From Paenibacillus sp. 19GGS1-52 (lineage in GTDB: Bacteria > Bacillota > Bacilli > Paenibacillales > Paenibacillaceae): a stretch of DNA of 64,000 nucleotides. This document shows positions 16,697-25,039 of this stretch, piece after piece. The notes below the pieces were generated by a model. That model saw only the letters and a program-made list of their open reading frames with translations. It was not told the DNA's origin and did not search any database. How positions within the stretch are numbered: position 1 is the stretch's first letter; every line of letters begins with the position of its first letter. The translations under genes were made by a program, and so were the position numbers. The DNA lies in the NCBI RefSeq assembly GCF_022369515.1, contig NZ_CP059724.1, positions 1,054,001-1,118,000 on the forward strand, given 5' to 3'.

Positions 16697-16935
16697 TTAA
16701 TATAATTGATCACGGCGTACCCATGGTAAAATAACCGTCACATTCGTTCCTATCCGTACTTCTGAATCGATCTGGATTCGTCCGCCATACATTTCGATCA
16801 GTTGTTTGCAAATCGACAATCCTATACCTGTCCCTTTTCCCTTTGTTGTAAAGAATGGATCAAATATACGGTTTAATGTATTCTTCGGGATTCCTTCTCC
16901 ATCAATTCATTTTCGCCAAATTCCACTCTTATCCT
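16697..16935 (-). pseudogene. C-terminal remnant of a sensor histidine kinase
   Basis: On the minus strand the sequence encodes GEGIPKNTLNRIFDPFFTTK, GKGTGIGLSICKQLIEMYGG and RIGTNVTVILPWVRR before a TAA. These are the G1, F and G2 boxes of a HATPase_c domain. Just upstream the frame is broken by a TGA (around a VEFGENE stretch in another frame), and no HisKA, sensor or membrane part exists. No partner regulator is nearby. Confidence 0.75.
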
Positions 16936-17033
16936 CCCTCTCTGTTCTTTGTCAATATTTCTATATGAATGTTTAATTTTCTCCTATATAGACTGTTTGT
17001 TTTTGGGAGGAGATGACTGCTTTGACGACGAAC

Positions 17034-17084
17034 AAGCCGAGTGGATCTCAGGTGGTTACTCCTGATTTTCACTCGGCTTTATTC
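17034..17084. terminator. Hairpin downstream of the arsenic minus-strand pair
   Basis: AAGCCGAGTG (17034-17043) pairs perfectly with CACTCGGCTT (17070-17079); an inner CAGG/CCTG pair extends it. It lies about 10 bases beyond the stop of the acetyltransferase gene. The T-rich tail is better on the plus side. Confidence 0.6.
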
Positions 17085-17093
17085 CTGAAGGCG

Positions 17094-17597
17094 TTAAAGC
17101 ATTTTCTCCATAATCATCACATCGATATATTGATGGTCCATCAGTCCTTGTTTTTCAAACACACCTACCTCGCGGTAGCCCATTCTCCGATACAAACCCT
17201 GACCAAGTACATTAAAAGGAAAGGTGAATAGTACGATTTTATGGAATTGTTCCTCTTTCGCTTTGGTTTCCAAGACTTGAAGCAGAGCAGATCCAACACC
17301 CTGCCCACGAACCTCGCGGTCAATATAAATAGAAAGGTCGGCTACACCGTTATAAGCACAGCGATGGGAGTAAGGATTCAGGGAAGCCCAACCGATAACC
17401 TTGCCGTTCGTTTCCACTACCATTGGACGATAGCGTCCTTGATGCTCCTGAAACCAAGCTTCCATATAAACCCGATCCTTGGGCTCCGTTTCGAGCGTGG
17501 CCACCCGATCCTCAATTCCCTGATTATAGATGCAGCGGATTTGCTCGATATCGTGGGAAGCTGCAAGTCGAAATGCTAATGTAGACATCCTATTCAT
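17094..17597 (-). CDS. arsN: GNAT acetyltransferase, ArsN/phosphinothricin-acetyltransferase type
   Basis: 167 residues with the GNAT fold: acetyl-CoA loop VRGQGVGSALLQVLE (about 113-127) and N-terminal IRCIYNQGIEDRVATLET, typical of the PAT/bar and arsinothricin acetyltransferase group. These enzymes acetylate the amino group of phosphinothricin, or of arsinothricin, an organoarsenical antibiotic. It starts 10 bases after arsM on the same strand and shares its promoter. That context favours the ArsN (arsinothricin resistance) reading. The gene symbol rests on context, and substrate preference within this family cannot be read by eye. Confidence 0.75.
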   Translation of the reverse strand: MNRMSTLAFRLAASHDIEQIRCIYNQGIEDRVATLETEPKDRVYMEAWFQEHQGRYRPMVVETNGKVIGWASLNPYSHRCAYNGVADLSIYIDREVRGQGVGSALLQVLETKAKEEQFHKIVLFTFPFNVLGQGLYRRMGYREVGVFEKQGLMDHQYIDVMIMEKML

Positions 17598-17607
17598 CCC
17601 CCATAGC

Positions 17608-18444
17608 TCAGCTATAAGCTTTAGTTGCTTTAATAATCGCGGAGATGATGTAGTTGTCTATGTTAGCACCGGGAACCCAGTCTTTGATAAAAGACTTGGA
17701 TTCATCTTTAGGCTCGATAGAAATGTTGGAGAAGCCGCTTTGCTGAAGCATAACCTTCACTTCGCTGATGGAGGATGCGCCCGAGATGCAGCCCGAATAT
17801 AACTCATTCATATCATTTTTAATTTCCGGCGGCAGTTCAGCGGTAGTTACGATGTCGGAAATGGCGAGACGGCCACCTGGCTTAAGAACCCGGAAGGCTT
17901 CATGGAAGACCTGCTGTTTATCAGGGGAAAGGTTAATTACACAGTTGGAGATAATGGCATTCACTGTATTGTCGGCAACGGGGAGATGTTCGATCTCTCC
18001 CAACCGGAACTCTGTATTGCTAAAATGCCCCTTTATGGCATTATCGCGTGCACGGCTAATCATCTCCGGTGTCATATCGATTCCCAAAACATGACCGTCT
18101 GCACCGACCTGGCGAGAGGCCAGAAAACAATCAAACCCACCGCCGCTGCCTAAATCCAGCACGGTCTCACCGGCTTGCATATCGGCGATAGCACCGGGAT
18201 TTCCACAGCCTAATCCCAAATTCGCCCCCTCGGGAACTGCCTGCAGTTCATCTGCAGAATAACCCAGCTTAGTAGAGATGGTATTAAAATCTGTGGGAGT
18301 ACTGCAGCAGCTTCCGGAACGTTCTGCACTGTCTTCACTGTCTGTAAAACAGCGAGATGAGTTGGGTTCCACAGTTTGCACGGCAATTTGTTGATACCGG
18401 CTGCGGACCTTTTGACGGATTTGGTCATTTGTGAGCTTGTTCAT
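17608..18444 (-). CDS. arsM: Arsenite S-adenosylmethionine methyltransferase
   Basis: 278 residues. The SAM motif is VLDLGSGGGFDCFLASRQVG, followed by GIDMTPEMISRARDNA and the post-motif NCVINLSPDKQQVF. The arsenic-binding cysteines expected of ArsM are present: CC in SGSCCSTP near residue 46, C in ISNCVINL and C in YSGCISGA. ArsM methylates As(III) to mono-, di- and trimethyl forms. GGAGGAGT precedes the ATG. The promoter region holds a TTGCA-N3-TGCAA palindrome also found before the neighbouring MarR gene. It is co-transcribed with the acetyltransferase, forming a detoxification pair for organoarsenicals. Confidence 0.93.
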   Translation of the reverse strand: MNKLTNDQIRQKVRSRYQQIAVQTVEPNSSRCFTDSEDSAERSGSCCSTPTDFNTISTKLGYSADELQAVPEGANLGLGCGNPGAIADMQAGETVLDLGSGGGFDCFLASRQVGADGHVLGIDMTPEMISRARDNAIKGHFSNTEFRLGEIEHLPVADNTVNAIISNCVINLSPDKQQVFHEAFRVLKPGGRLAISDIVTTAELPPEIKNDMNELYSGCISGASSISEVKVMLQQSGFSNISIEPKDESKSFIKDWVPGANIDNYIISAIIKATKAYS

Positions 18445-18477
18445 ACGTAATCACTCCTCCATAATATTGAAATATAT

Positions 18478-18490
18478 TTGCAATTTGCAA
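18478..18490. promoter_or_regulatory. Putative MarR operator upstream of arsM
   Basis: TTGCA-ATT-TGCAA, a perfect 5-3-5 palindrome 33 bases before the arsM start. The same pattern precedes the marR-type gene. Confidence 0.6.
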
Positions 18491-18507
18491 CTATATGATA
18501 AGAGAAA

Positions 18508-18957
18508 TCACCCGGTGATGGGTGCACAACATCTGCTTGATTTCCCCATAGCCTCATTAAAAATCTGCACGGAACGCAGTACGGTTTCTTTCTCAAACTC
18601 GCTCATATACGAGAATACTTCATTCAGGTAATCATTCATCTGCTGATCAATGGTTGTGGCCACGAATTTACCCTGAACCGTGAGAGAGAGTGTGAATACT
18701 CTGCGGTCACTGGGATCAGCTGTTTTTTTGACCAGGTCCATCTTTATTAAGGATTGTACTTGCCGGCTAAAAGTTGTAATATCGATCGCCAAGGTTTCGG
18801 CAACCTGCTGCATGGAGGGATTTTGCCGTCGATCAATCTCATACAGCAGATGGCTTTGCGCTAAGGAGATATCGCAACCGCCAACGCTGCAGCAGTTCTT
18901 ATTTAGCAGGCCGAAGCGCCGGGTCATGATCTGAAACAACTCGCGTGTGTTCTCCAT
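18508..18957 (-). CDS. Cys-rich MarR-family regulator (possible arsenic sensor)
   Basis: 149 residues with a MarR winged helix: SMQQVAETLAIDITTFSRQV as recognition segment and KKTADPSDRRVFTLSLTVQG as wing. Unusual Cys clusters sit at both ends: NKNCCSVGGCDIS (about residues 20-28) and SSRCCAPITG at the C-terminus. Vicinal thiols are what As(III) binds. The gene lies between arsM and the divergent arsR, and identical-type palindromes precede both it and arsM. I infer that it autoregulates and controls arsM-arsN in response to arsenic; nothing proves the ligand. GAGGTGA precedes its ATG. Confidence 0.85.
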   Translation of the reverse strand: MENTRELFQIMTRRFGLLNKNCCSVGGCDISLAQSHLLYEIDRRQNPSMQQVAETLAIDITTFSRQVQSLIKMDLVKKTADPSDRRVFTLSLTVQGKFVATTIDQQMNDYLNEVFSYMSEFEKETVLRSVQIFNEAMGKSSRCCAPITG

Positions 18958-18994
18958 TATGTGTCACCTCATACTTCAGTTATAACTCATATTA

Positions 18995-19007
18995 TTGCAA
19001 TGTGCAA
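18995..19007. promoter_or_regulatory. Putative MarR operator upstream of the marR-type gene
   Basis: TTGCA-ATG-TGCAA, the same 5-3-5 palindrome as before arsM, 38 bases before the regulator's start. It lies in the divergent spacer shared with arsR. Confidence 0.6.
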
Positions 19008-19092
19008 TTAATATTTTGCTTATTGATTTTTGGGAACACTCCCTTTAGTATATAATCAAACGCTTATATAAGGAATGGAAGGAGGACCAGGC

Positions 19093-19419
19093 ATGGACCT
19101 ATTGACGGAGATTGCGGATGACTTAAAGCTGCTGGGTGACAGGACACGGCTGACTATGCTTGCGCTGCTGAAAGAGCGGGAATGGTGTGTATGTGAATTT
19201 GTAGAAATTTTTGATATTTCGCAGCCCGCGATTAGCCAGCATTTAAGAAAGCTGAAGAGCCAAGGTATCGTAAAGGAGAGCAAACGTGGGCAGTGGGTAC
19301 ACTACTCTTTGAGTATTGAGAATAAGCCTTTTCTGCAGGCGGTTCTGAATCAGATGCCCGATTCCAAAGCTATCCTGTCTTTATTGAATAAAGAAGAGAT
19401 TGTTGCTTCATGTAAATGA
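19093..19419 (+). CDS. arsR: ArsR/SmtB-family arsenic-responsive repressor
   Basis: 108 residues. The winged helix has the recognition segment [19 protein letters not shown] (about 41-59). The metalloid site motif CVCEF (about 34-38, in [12 protein letters not shown]) at the start of helix alpha-3 is the classic As(III)-binding pair. A further Cys is near the C-terminus (VASCK). The ATG at 19093 is chosen over 19075 because GGAAGGAGGA fits it. It leads the operon arsR-arsB-arsC-phosphatase and is expected to repress it. Confidence 0.92.
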   Translation: MDLLTEIADDLKLLGDRTRLTMLALLKEREWCVCEFVEIFDISQPAISQHLRKLKSQGIVKESKRGQWVHYSLSIENKPFLQAVLNQMPDSKAILSLLNKEEIVASCK

Positions 19420-19450
19420 TGAGATTAGAAAAAAAGTGGGGGTTTATACA

Positions 19451-20740
19451 GTGGTGTTTCTATCCTGCCTAATATTCGTAACAACCTTAATATTTGTCAT
19501 CTGGCAGCCGAAGAATCTATCCATTGGCTGGTCCGCATGCGGCGGCGCGATATTGGCATTACTTGTTGGCGTAGTGAATTTCAGTGATGTTATCGATGTG
19601 ACTCTGATTGTATGGAACGCTACATTAGCCTTTGTAGCCATTATCCTAATCTCCTTGATTCTGGACAAAATCGGCTTTTTCGAATGGGCTGCGTTACATA
19701 TGGCCAGAGCCGCTCGCGGAAGCGGAACAAGAATGTTTATTTATGTCACCTTGCTGGGTGCGGTCGTCGCTGCTTTTTTTGCCAATGATGGAGCGGCGCT
19801 GATCCTGACTCCGATTGTGCTTGCCATGGTACGAGCCTTGAAATTTGATGAGAAAAAAGTCTTCCCGTTTATTATCGCCTGTGGATTTATTGCGGATACT
19901 ACCTCATTGCCGCTAGTGGTCAGCAATTTGGTCAACATCGTATCGGCCGACTTCTTCGGACTGAGCTTTATGGAATACGCGGGCCATATGATTGTGCCAA
20001 CACTGTTTTCCTTGGCTGCGAGTATTCTGGTACTTTATTTATTTTTCCGCAAAAGTATTCCAAGGCAGTTTGACAGCTCTCAGCTGAAGAATCCGTATGA
20101 GGCAATCAAGGACAAGCAGATGTTCAAGGTATCCTGGATTGTGCTGGCTGTGCTGCTAATAGGATATTTCGTCAGTGAATTCCTGAATATTCCAGTTTCA
20201 GCGGTAGCCGGAGTTATCGCGATCTTCTTTCTGCTTATGGCCAGAAGAAGTCCTTCCGTGAATACGAAGGAGGTGCTCAAAGGAGCACCTTGGGCCATCG
20301 TTTTCTTTTCCATCGGGATGTATGTCGTTGTGTACGGATTGCGCAATGCCGGGCTTACAGATATATTGGCTGATGTGATTCAGGCGACTGCTGAACATGG
20401 ACTATTCGCCGCAACGATGGGGATGGGCTTTATTGCAGCTTTTATTTCATCGGTGATGAACAATATGCCTACGGTTATGATTGATGCGCTGGCTATCGAT
20501 GCAACGCACACGTCAGGAATCGTTAGAGAAGCTTTAATTTATGCAAATGTGATTGGTTCCGACTTAGGGCCCAAAATAACCCCGATCGGTTCGCTTGCCA
20601 CACTGCTGTGGCTGCATGTTCTCTCCACCAAAGGCGTGAAGATCTCCTGGGGCGCCTACTTTAAGACAGGGATTATCTTGACCATCCCGACGTTGTTTAT
20701 TACCCTATTGGGACTTTATCTATGGCTGACCATCATTTAA
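19451..20740 (+). CDS. arsB: Arsenite efflux pump ArsB (copy 1)
   Basis: 429 residues with about 12 membrane helices, of the ArsB/NhaD (IT) superfamily: segments [60 protein letters not shown] and [20 protein letters not shown]. It exports As(III)/Sb(III), here without an ArsA ATPase. The frame is open upstream to a TTG at 19400, but the GTG at 19451 with GGGGG upstream gives a protein matching the length of the paralogue at 56130. The extra frame overlaps arsR and is probably not translated. The protein is highly similar to copy 2 throughout. Confidence 0.92.
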   Translation: MVFLSCLIFVTTLIFVIWQPKNLSIGWSACGGAILALLVGVVNFSDVIDVTLIVWNATLAFVAIILISLILDKIGFFEWAALHMARAARGSGTRMFIYVTLLGAVVAAFFANDGAALILTPIVLAMVRALKFDEKKVFPFIIACGFIADTTSLPLVVSNLVNIVSADFFGLSFMEYAGHMIVPTLFSLAASILVLYLFFRKSIPRQFDSSQLKNPYEAIKDKQMFKVSWIVLAVLLIGYFVSEFLNIPVSAVAGVIAIFFLLMARRSPSVNTKEVLKGAPWAIVFFSIGMYVVVYGLRNAGLTDILADVIQATAEHGLFAATMGMGFIAAFISSVMNNMPTVMIDALAIDATHTSGIVREALIYANVIGSDLGPKITPIGSLATLLWLHVLSTKGVKISWGAYFKTGIILTIPTLFITLLGLYLWLTII

Positions 20741-20760
20741 CTTAAAGGAGATAATCACAC

Positions 20761-21180
20761 ATGGACAAAAAAACTCTTTATTTCCTATGTACAGGCAACT
20801 CTTGCCGGAGCCAGATGGCTGAAGGCTGGGCCAAGCAATATTTGGGAGATAGCTGGAATGTATACAGCGCCGGTATTGAAGCGCATGGTCTGAATCCAAA
20901 GGCAGTGCAGGCGATGAATGAAGTGGGGATTGATATCTCCGCACATACATCCGATATTATCGACGCTACCCTTTTGAATCAGGCGGATTTAGTTGTAACC
21001 TTATGCGGAGATGCCGCAGATAAATGTCCGATTACACCGCCAAAGGTGAAGCGTGAGCATTGGGGCTTCGATGATCCAGCCAAAGCACAAGGAACGGATG
21101 CCGAGAAATGGGCGGTATTCCAGCGTGTTCGTGATCAGGTCGGCGAGCGTATTAAACAGTTCGCTGAAACGGGTGTGTAA
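20761..21180 (+). CDS. arsC: Arsenate reductase, thioredoxin-coupled LMW-phosphatase type
   Basis: 139 residues with the full catalytic set: C10 in [16 protein letters not shown] (P-loop CX5R) and the shuttle pair in [13 protein letters not shown]-terminal [12 protein letters not shown] matches the Bacillus/Staphylococcus ArsC group. It reduces As(V) to As(III), which ArsB then exports. Its reading frame ends directly at the next start (TAA-ATG, no gap). Confidence 0.95.
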   Translation: MDKKTLYFLCTGNSCRSQMAEGWAKQYLGDSWNVYSAGIEAHGLNPKAVQAMNEVGIDISAHTSDIIDATLLNQADLVVTLCGDAADKCPITPPKVKREHWGFDDPAKAQGTDAEKWAVFQRVRDQVGERIKQFAETGV

Positions 21181-21606
21181 ATGGCTAATTATCATGAGTT
21201 AGTTGAAGGGAAAATATATATAGGCGGGGAGGCCGCTCTGCTGCAGGCATTACAGGAGCAGACGATCTCGGATGTCTATGATCTGCGAGATCAGGGAACT
21301 CAGGCAGAAGGCTTTCCCGCACATGTAACCCGCCATCATTATCCGATTGTAGAAGATGCCGCAGGGCAAGAAGCCTCGGTACAGGCTGCCATACTGGCTG
21401 TTACAGAGGCGGTGAATAGCGGTCGAACCGTATATTTTCATTGTTCGGGTGGACGCAATCGCACCGGTACTGTAGCTACGGGAGTGTTACTGGAATTGGG
21501 ATTGGCGTCCAGCGTGGAGGAAGCGGAGCGTATAGCCAAAGAGAAACGTCCGGACATCAATATTAAACCGGAGATGCGCCAAGTATTGCTGAGTTTCTAT
21601 CCATAG
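21181..21606 (+). CDS. Dual-specificity/tyrosine-phosphatase-fold protein in the ars operon
   Basis: 141 residues with the phosphatase P-loop HCSGGRNRTG (HCX5R, about residues 87-96) and a general-acid region around HHYPIVEDA. It abuts arsC without spacing. Candidates are a phosphatase, an arsenate-handling enzyme, or an enzyme relieving arsenate damage on phosphorylated molecules. The function in arsenic resistance is not established. A terminator follows it, so it is the last gene of the ars operon. Confidence 0.85.
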   Translation: MANYHELVEGKIYIGGEAALLQALQEQTISDVYDLRDQGTQAEGFPAHVTRHHYPIVEDAAGQEASVQAAILAVTEAVNSGRTVYFHCSGGRNRTGTVATGVLLELGLASSVEEAERIAKEKRPDINIKPEMRQVLLSFYP

Positions 21607-21620
21607 AAGTTGTCTGAGAA

Positions 21621-21652
21621 GTCCGCTCATTACGAGCGGGCTTTATTTGTCT
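21621..21652 (+). terminator. Terminator of the ars operon
   Basis: GTCCGCTC pairs with GAGCGGGC (one GU) around ATTAC and is followed by TTTATTTGTCTTTTT. Confidence 0.75.
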
Positions 21653-21681
21653 TTTTGCTGGGTGAAATATTCGAAATTAAA

Positions 21682-21725
21682 ATAATGACAATAATCAATA
21701 TTTGTTACTTGATTATTGTCATTAT
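21682..21725. repeat. 17-bp perfect inverted repeat upstream of the SDR pair
   Basis: ATAATGACAATAATCAA (21682-21698) and its exact reverse complement (21709-21725) flank a 10-base spacer, 42 bases before the SDR start codon. The arms are AT-rich with no U tract after them, so an operator for a dimeric repressor is more likely than a terminator. Confidence 0.8.
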
Positions 21726-21766
21726 CTGAATTATACTCAAATCAACAAGTAAAGGAGATGTTAATC

Positions 21767-22675
21767 ATGAAGCAAAACGTGAACAATGTAGTGCTCATAA
21801 CGGGTGCATCCACAGGGATTGGAAATCTGTCGGCTAGGGCAATGGCTGCAGCAGGACACACGGTTTATGCAACAATGCGGGATGTGGAGGGGCGGAATGC
21901 AATACGGGCGAAAGAACTTCATGATTACGCAGCAGACCATGGATTTCAGCTTAAGGCTTTGGAACTTGATGTGTTATCCCAAGAATCTGCTGACCAGGCG
22001 GTACAGACAATTGTAAGTGAGCAAGGGCGTCTGGATGTGGTCGTGCATAATGCAGGTCATTTGGTAGTGGGGGTGACGGAGGCCTTCACACCCGAGGAGA
22101 TCGTTAAAGTGTTGGATACCAATGTACTCGGTACGCAACGGGTTAACCGGGCAGCGCTGCCGCAGATGAGAGCCCAACAAGCGGGATTGCTCTTGTGGAT
22201 CAGCAGCACAACTGTGCGTGGAGGTTTCCCACCATTTCTTGGACCTTATGTAGCGGCGAAAGCGGCCATGGACTCCTTAGCGCAGACCATAGCTTATGAA
22301 GTTGCCCGATTCGGCATCGAAACGTCCTTCGTCGTACCTGGCGCCTTCACTAAAGGCACGGCACACTTTCCAAGTGCAGGTCATCCCGCAGACGAGCAGG
22401 TTACGAACGCCTATGCACGGATCAATCATCTGTTGGAGGAGGTCGGAGATCGACTGAGTGCACTCACTCCAGAGGAGGCCGACCCGCAAGCTGTTGCTGA
22501 TGAGATTGCCCGAATTGTCAGTTTGCCACTTGGCACTCGACCAGCCCGTTCGGTCATTGATTATGTAGGTGATGGCGCAGCAGAAGTTACAGAGCTCTCG
22601 GAGAAAGTACGGATTGAATTCGTACAGCGGCTAGGTTTAGGAGATCTGCTTGTCCCACAGGCGTTTAACAATTAA
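21767..22675 (+). CDS. SDR-family oxidoreductase
   Basis: 302 residues. The cofactor motif is VLITGASTGIGNLSARAMA, NAG lies in VVHNAGHLVVG and the active-site YxxxK in GPYVAAKAAMDSLA. A classical SDR with an elongated C-terminus. The ATG at 21767 follows AAAGGAG by nine bases; the upstream ATG-like start at 21716 lies inside the palindrome and is unlikely. It precedes a second SDR by 19 bases with its own good ribosome site, so the two form an operon. Substrate unknown. Confidence 0.88.
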   Translation: MKQNVNNVVLITGASTGIGNLSARAMAAAGHTVYATMRDVEGRNAIRAKELHDYAADHGFQLKALELDVLSQESADQAVQTIVSEQGRLDVVVHNAGHLVVGVTEAFTPEEIVKVLDTNVLGTQRVNRAALPQMRAQQAGLLLWISSTTVRGGFPPFLGPYVAAKAAMDSLAQTIAYEVARFGIETSFVVPGAFTKGTAHFPSAGHPADEQVTNAYARINHLLEEVGDRLSALTPEEADPQAVADEIARIVSLPLGTRPARSVIDYVGDGAAEVTELSEKVRIEFVQRLGLGDLLVPQAFNN

Positions 22676-22694
22676 ATTCGAGGAGGAATAAATA

Positions 22695-23438
22695 ATGGAC
22701 AATAAATTAGCAGGTAAAGTAGCGTTGGTAACAGGTGCGTCGAGGGGGATGGGACGGAAGATTGCCGAGGAGCTGGCTCATCATGGAGCAAAGGTCATTG
22801 TTAATTATGCGAGTAATCCAGGTTTGGCCGAAGACGTGGTGAACGGAATTAAGCAGAGCGGTGGGGAAGCATTAGCTGTTCAAGCAGACATCAGCAAAGT
22901 AGCAGATCTGGAAGTGCTGTTTCAAAAAACGTTGGATGCCTATGGCCAGGTCGATATTCTCGTCAACAATGCCGGCATTATGATCACGAAACCCATTGTG
23001 AATATGACCGAAGAAGATTTCGACAGACAGTTTGCGATTAATGTGAAGGGGACCTTCTTTAGCTGCCAGCTAGCGGCTAAGCATATGAGCGAGAACGGTC
23101 GCATTATCAATTTCTCGACCTCTGTTACCGGCCAAATCTTCCCTACCTACAGTGCCTATGCCGGAACCAAAGGAGCAGTGGAACAAATCACCCGTCAGCT
23201 GGCCAAAGAGCTTGGACCGAAAGGGATCACCATTAATGCCGTCTCTCCTGGGCCCATAAATACAGAGTTGTTCACGGTTGGCAAGACTGCAGAGCAGATC
23301 GCAAGTGTTGGGAGTATGAACTCCTTCGGACGTTTGGGTGAACCTGAGGATATTGCGAATATTGTCCTATTCTTGGCCAGTCCCGAATCGCAGTGGGTTA
23401 CGGGTCAGACGATTCGTGTTAACGGTGGGTTTATTTAA
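22695..23438 (+). CDS. SDR-family oxidoreductase (FabG-like)
   Basis: 247 residues, a classical SDR: ALVTGASRGMGRKIAEELA (NAD(P) motif), NNAGIM (NNAG), a Ser in NFSTSVTGQ and YAGTKGAVEQI (YxxxK). C-terminal RVNGGFI is the usual end of FabG-type enzymes. GGAGGAATAAATA precedes the ATG. It is the second gene of the SDR pair behind the palindrome. The sequence fits a 3-ketoacyl- or glucose-dehydrogenase-like reductase, with no specific substrate. Confidence 0.88.
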   Translation: MDNKLAGKVALVTGASRGMGRKIAEELAHHGAKVIVNYASNPGLAEDVVNGIKQSGGEALAVQADISKVADLEVLFQKTLDAYGQVDILVNNAGIMITKPIVNMTEEDFDRQFAINVKGTFFSCQLAAKHMSENGRIINFSTSVTGQIFPTYSAYAGTKGAVEQITRQLAKELGPKGITINAVSPGPINTELFTVGKTAEQIASVGSMNSFGRLGEPEDIANIVLFLASPESQWVTGQTIRVNGGFI

Positions 23439-23480
23439 GAAGTAGCAGATATTCATTAAGCGCTAGTGTAGTTAAACTCT

Positions 23481-23509
23481 TTGACTTTTACCCCGTTCTT
23501 ATCTAATAT
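23481..23509 (+). promoter_or_regulatory. Promoter of the fluoride-riboswitch transcript
   Basis: TTGACT (23481-23486), 17-base spacer, TAATAT (23504-23509), placed just upstream of the aptamer. Confidence 0.7.
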
Positions 23510-23523
23510 GGGTTTAGAGCAAT

Positions 23524-23610
23524 TTGGCGATGGAGTTCGCCGTAACCGTCTTTCTAAAGACTAATGACTCCTACCAGTGAGCATGATGCTGGTAGGAGTC
23601 TGTTTTGTTT
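23524..23610 (+). ncRNA. Fluoride riboswitch (crcB motif) with terminator platform
   Basis: The aptamer contains TTGGCGATGGAGTTCGCC (23524-23541), GTAACCGTC, AAAGACTAATGACTCCTACC (to 23575), the conserved crcB elements including the GATGGNGTTCGCC start and the TGATGNCTCCTAC-type end. Its 3' part, GACTCCTACCAG (23566-23577), can instead pair with CTGGTAGGAGTC (23589-23600) followed by TGTTTTGTTT, forming a terminator. Fluoride binding would hold the aptamer and prevent termination. The gene downstream is a CLC-type transporter, the classic partner. Confidence 0.93.
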
Positions 23611-23686
23611 AAATATAAGAAAATTTATACGTTGCACACTATAACTAACCTTATATTTTTTATTTTAACAATAGGAGCTAAATGCG

Positions 23687-25021
23687 ATGGGAAACTGGCA
23701 GAGACAATGGATCAATTTCGCTGAAGGGAGAATTCAGCTGGCGCTGTGGAGCACTTTTGTGAAATGGATTATTTTAGGTGGGATTGTGGGGATCTTAAGC
23801 GGCACCGCCTCAGCCTTTTTCCTGAAGAGCTTGGATTACGTCAGTGAGTTGCGGGTGAGCCATTCCTGGCTGCTGTACTTGTTGCCGCTGGGGGGAGCGG
23901 TAGTCAGTTATTTGTATATGCGCTTCGGGAAAAATAGCTCCAAAGGCAATAACCTCATCCTGGAGCAAATTGGCGAAGGGAACGAAACGATACCTTTGCG
24001 CATGGCTCCTCTGGTCTTAGTCGGAACGCTGATTACACACTTGTTCGGAGGATCAGCGGGTAGAGAGGGAACAGCTGTGCAAATGGGGGGGAGTCTCGCG
24101 GAATGGTTTGGCCGACTGATTAGAATCAACCCTATGGATCGTAAAATCTTGTTAATGTGCGGGATAAGCGGTGGTTTCGGCTCTATATTTGGGACCCCGC
24201 TGGCCGGAACCCTCTTTGGCCTTGAAGTGATTGCCATCGGATTAATTAGTCATAAGGCGCTCCTGCCTTGCTTTGCAGCCAGCTTTGTCGGGGATCAGGT
24301 CACTACCCGTTTCTGGGGTGTGCATCATATCCATTACCTTGTTGGTGAAGTTCCTGCGATGAGTTTTACAGTATTGATTAAGGTGATAATAGCCTCTATC
24401 TTGTTTGGTTTGGTGAGTATTCTATTCAGTGAACTGACGCATTTTCTGAAGCGGACCTTTACGGCCCTGTTTAAGAATCCTATGTTAAAAAGCGCCATAG
24501 GCGGCTTTATTATTATCGCCCTAGTATTCATCGTAGGCTCCCGGGACTATCTCGGACTGGGGATTCCGCTGATTCAGGATTCTTTTCAAACCGATGTCTC
24601 CCCATTCGCTTTCTTATGGAAGCTGATCTTTACCTCCTTTACGTTGGGAACCGGATTTCAAGGTGGAGAGGTAACACCTTTGTTTGCGATTGGAGCCACC
24701 TTAGGGAATGCACTGGCGGGCATATTGCATGTCTATGGTCCCTTTTTAGCATCGCTTGGCTTCATTGCCGTATTTTGCGGAGCCACCAATACTCCAATCG
24801 CCTGTTTTCTCATGGGGATTGAGCTATTTGGTTCGACGAGTGCTATTTATATGTTCATCGCCTGCTTGGTCAGTTATTTGTTCTCCGGCCATAGCGGAAT
24901 CTATACGTCACAGCTGATAGGCATATCCAAAAGTCATCTGCTATCTATCCCTGAGGGTACCACACTTGCTTCTGCTCACAGCCTGCGTAAGAGAAAATCG
25001 GCAGATAAGGAGAAGCAATGA
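23687..25021 (+). CDS. CLC-F-type fluoride transporter
   Basis: 444 residues with about ten hydrophobic helices of the CLC family. Motif GREGTAVQMGG (about 126-136) replaces the GREGP of chloride CLCs, and other pore regions are GTGFQGGEVTPLFAIGA and GATNTPIACFLMGIELFG. The fluoride riboswitch directly upstream is the decisive evidence for fluoride efflux (F-/H+ exchange). GGAG precedes the ATG. The C-terminus is charged and cytoplasmic. It is a single-gene unit. Confidence 0.9.
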   Translation: MGNWQRQWINFAEGRIQLALWSTFVKWIILGGIVGILSGTASAFFLKSLDYVSELRVSHSWLLYLLPLGGAVVSYLYMRFGKNSSKGNNLILEQIGEGNETIPLRMAPLVLVGTLITHLFGGSAGREGTAVQMGGSLAEWFGRLIRINPMDRKILLMCGISGGFGSIFGTPLAGTLFGLEVIAIGLISHKALLPCFAASFVGDQVTTRFWGVHHIHYLVGEVPAMSFTVLIKVIIASILFGLVSILFSELTHFLKRTFTALFKNPMLKSAIGGFIIIALVFIVGSRDYLGLGIPLIQDSFQTDVSPFAFLWKLIFTSFTLGTGFQGGEVTPLFAIGATLGNALAGILHVYGPFLASLGFIAVFCGATNTPIACFLMGIELFGSTSAIYMFIACLVSYLFSGHSGIYTSQLIGISKSHLLSIPEGTTLASAHSLRKRKSADKEKQ

Positions 25022-25039
25022 GATCGTCCTAGAGTGCAA

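Noticed and set aside
19400..19450. Longer arsB reading frame beginning with TTG
   Set aside because: It overlaps the end of arsR, has no ribosome binding site, and the second ArsB begins at the position matching GTG 19451.
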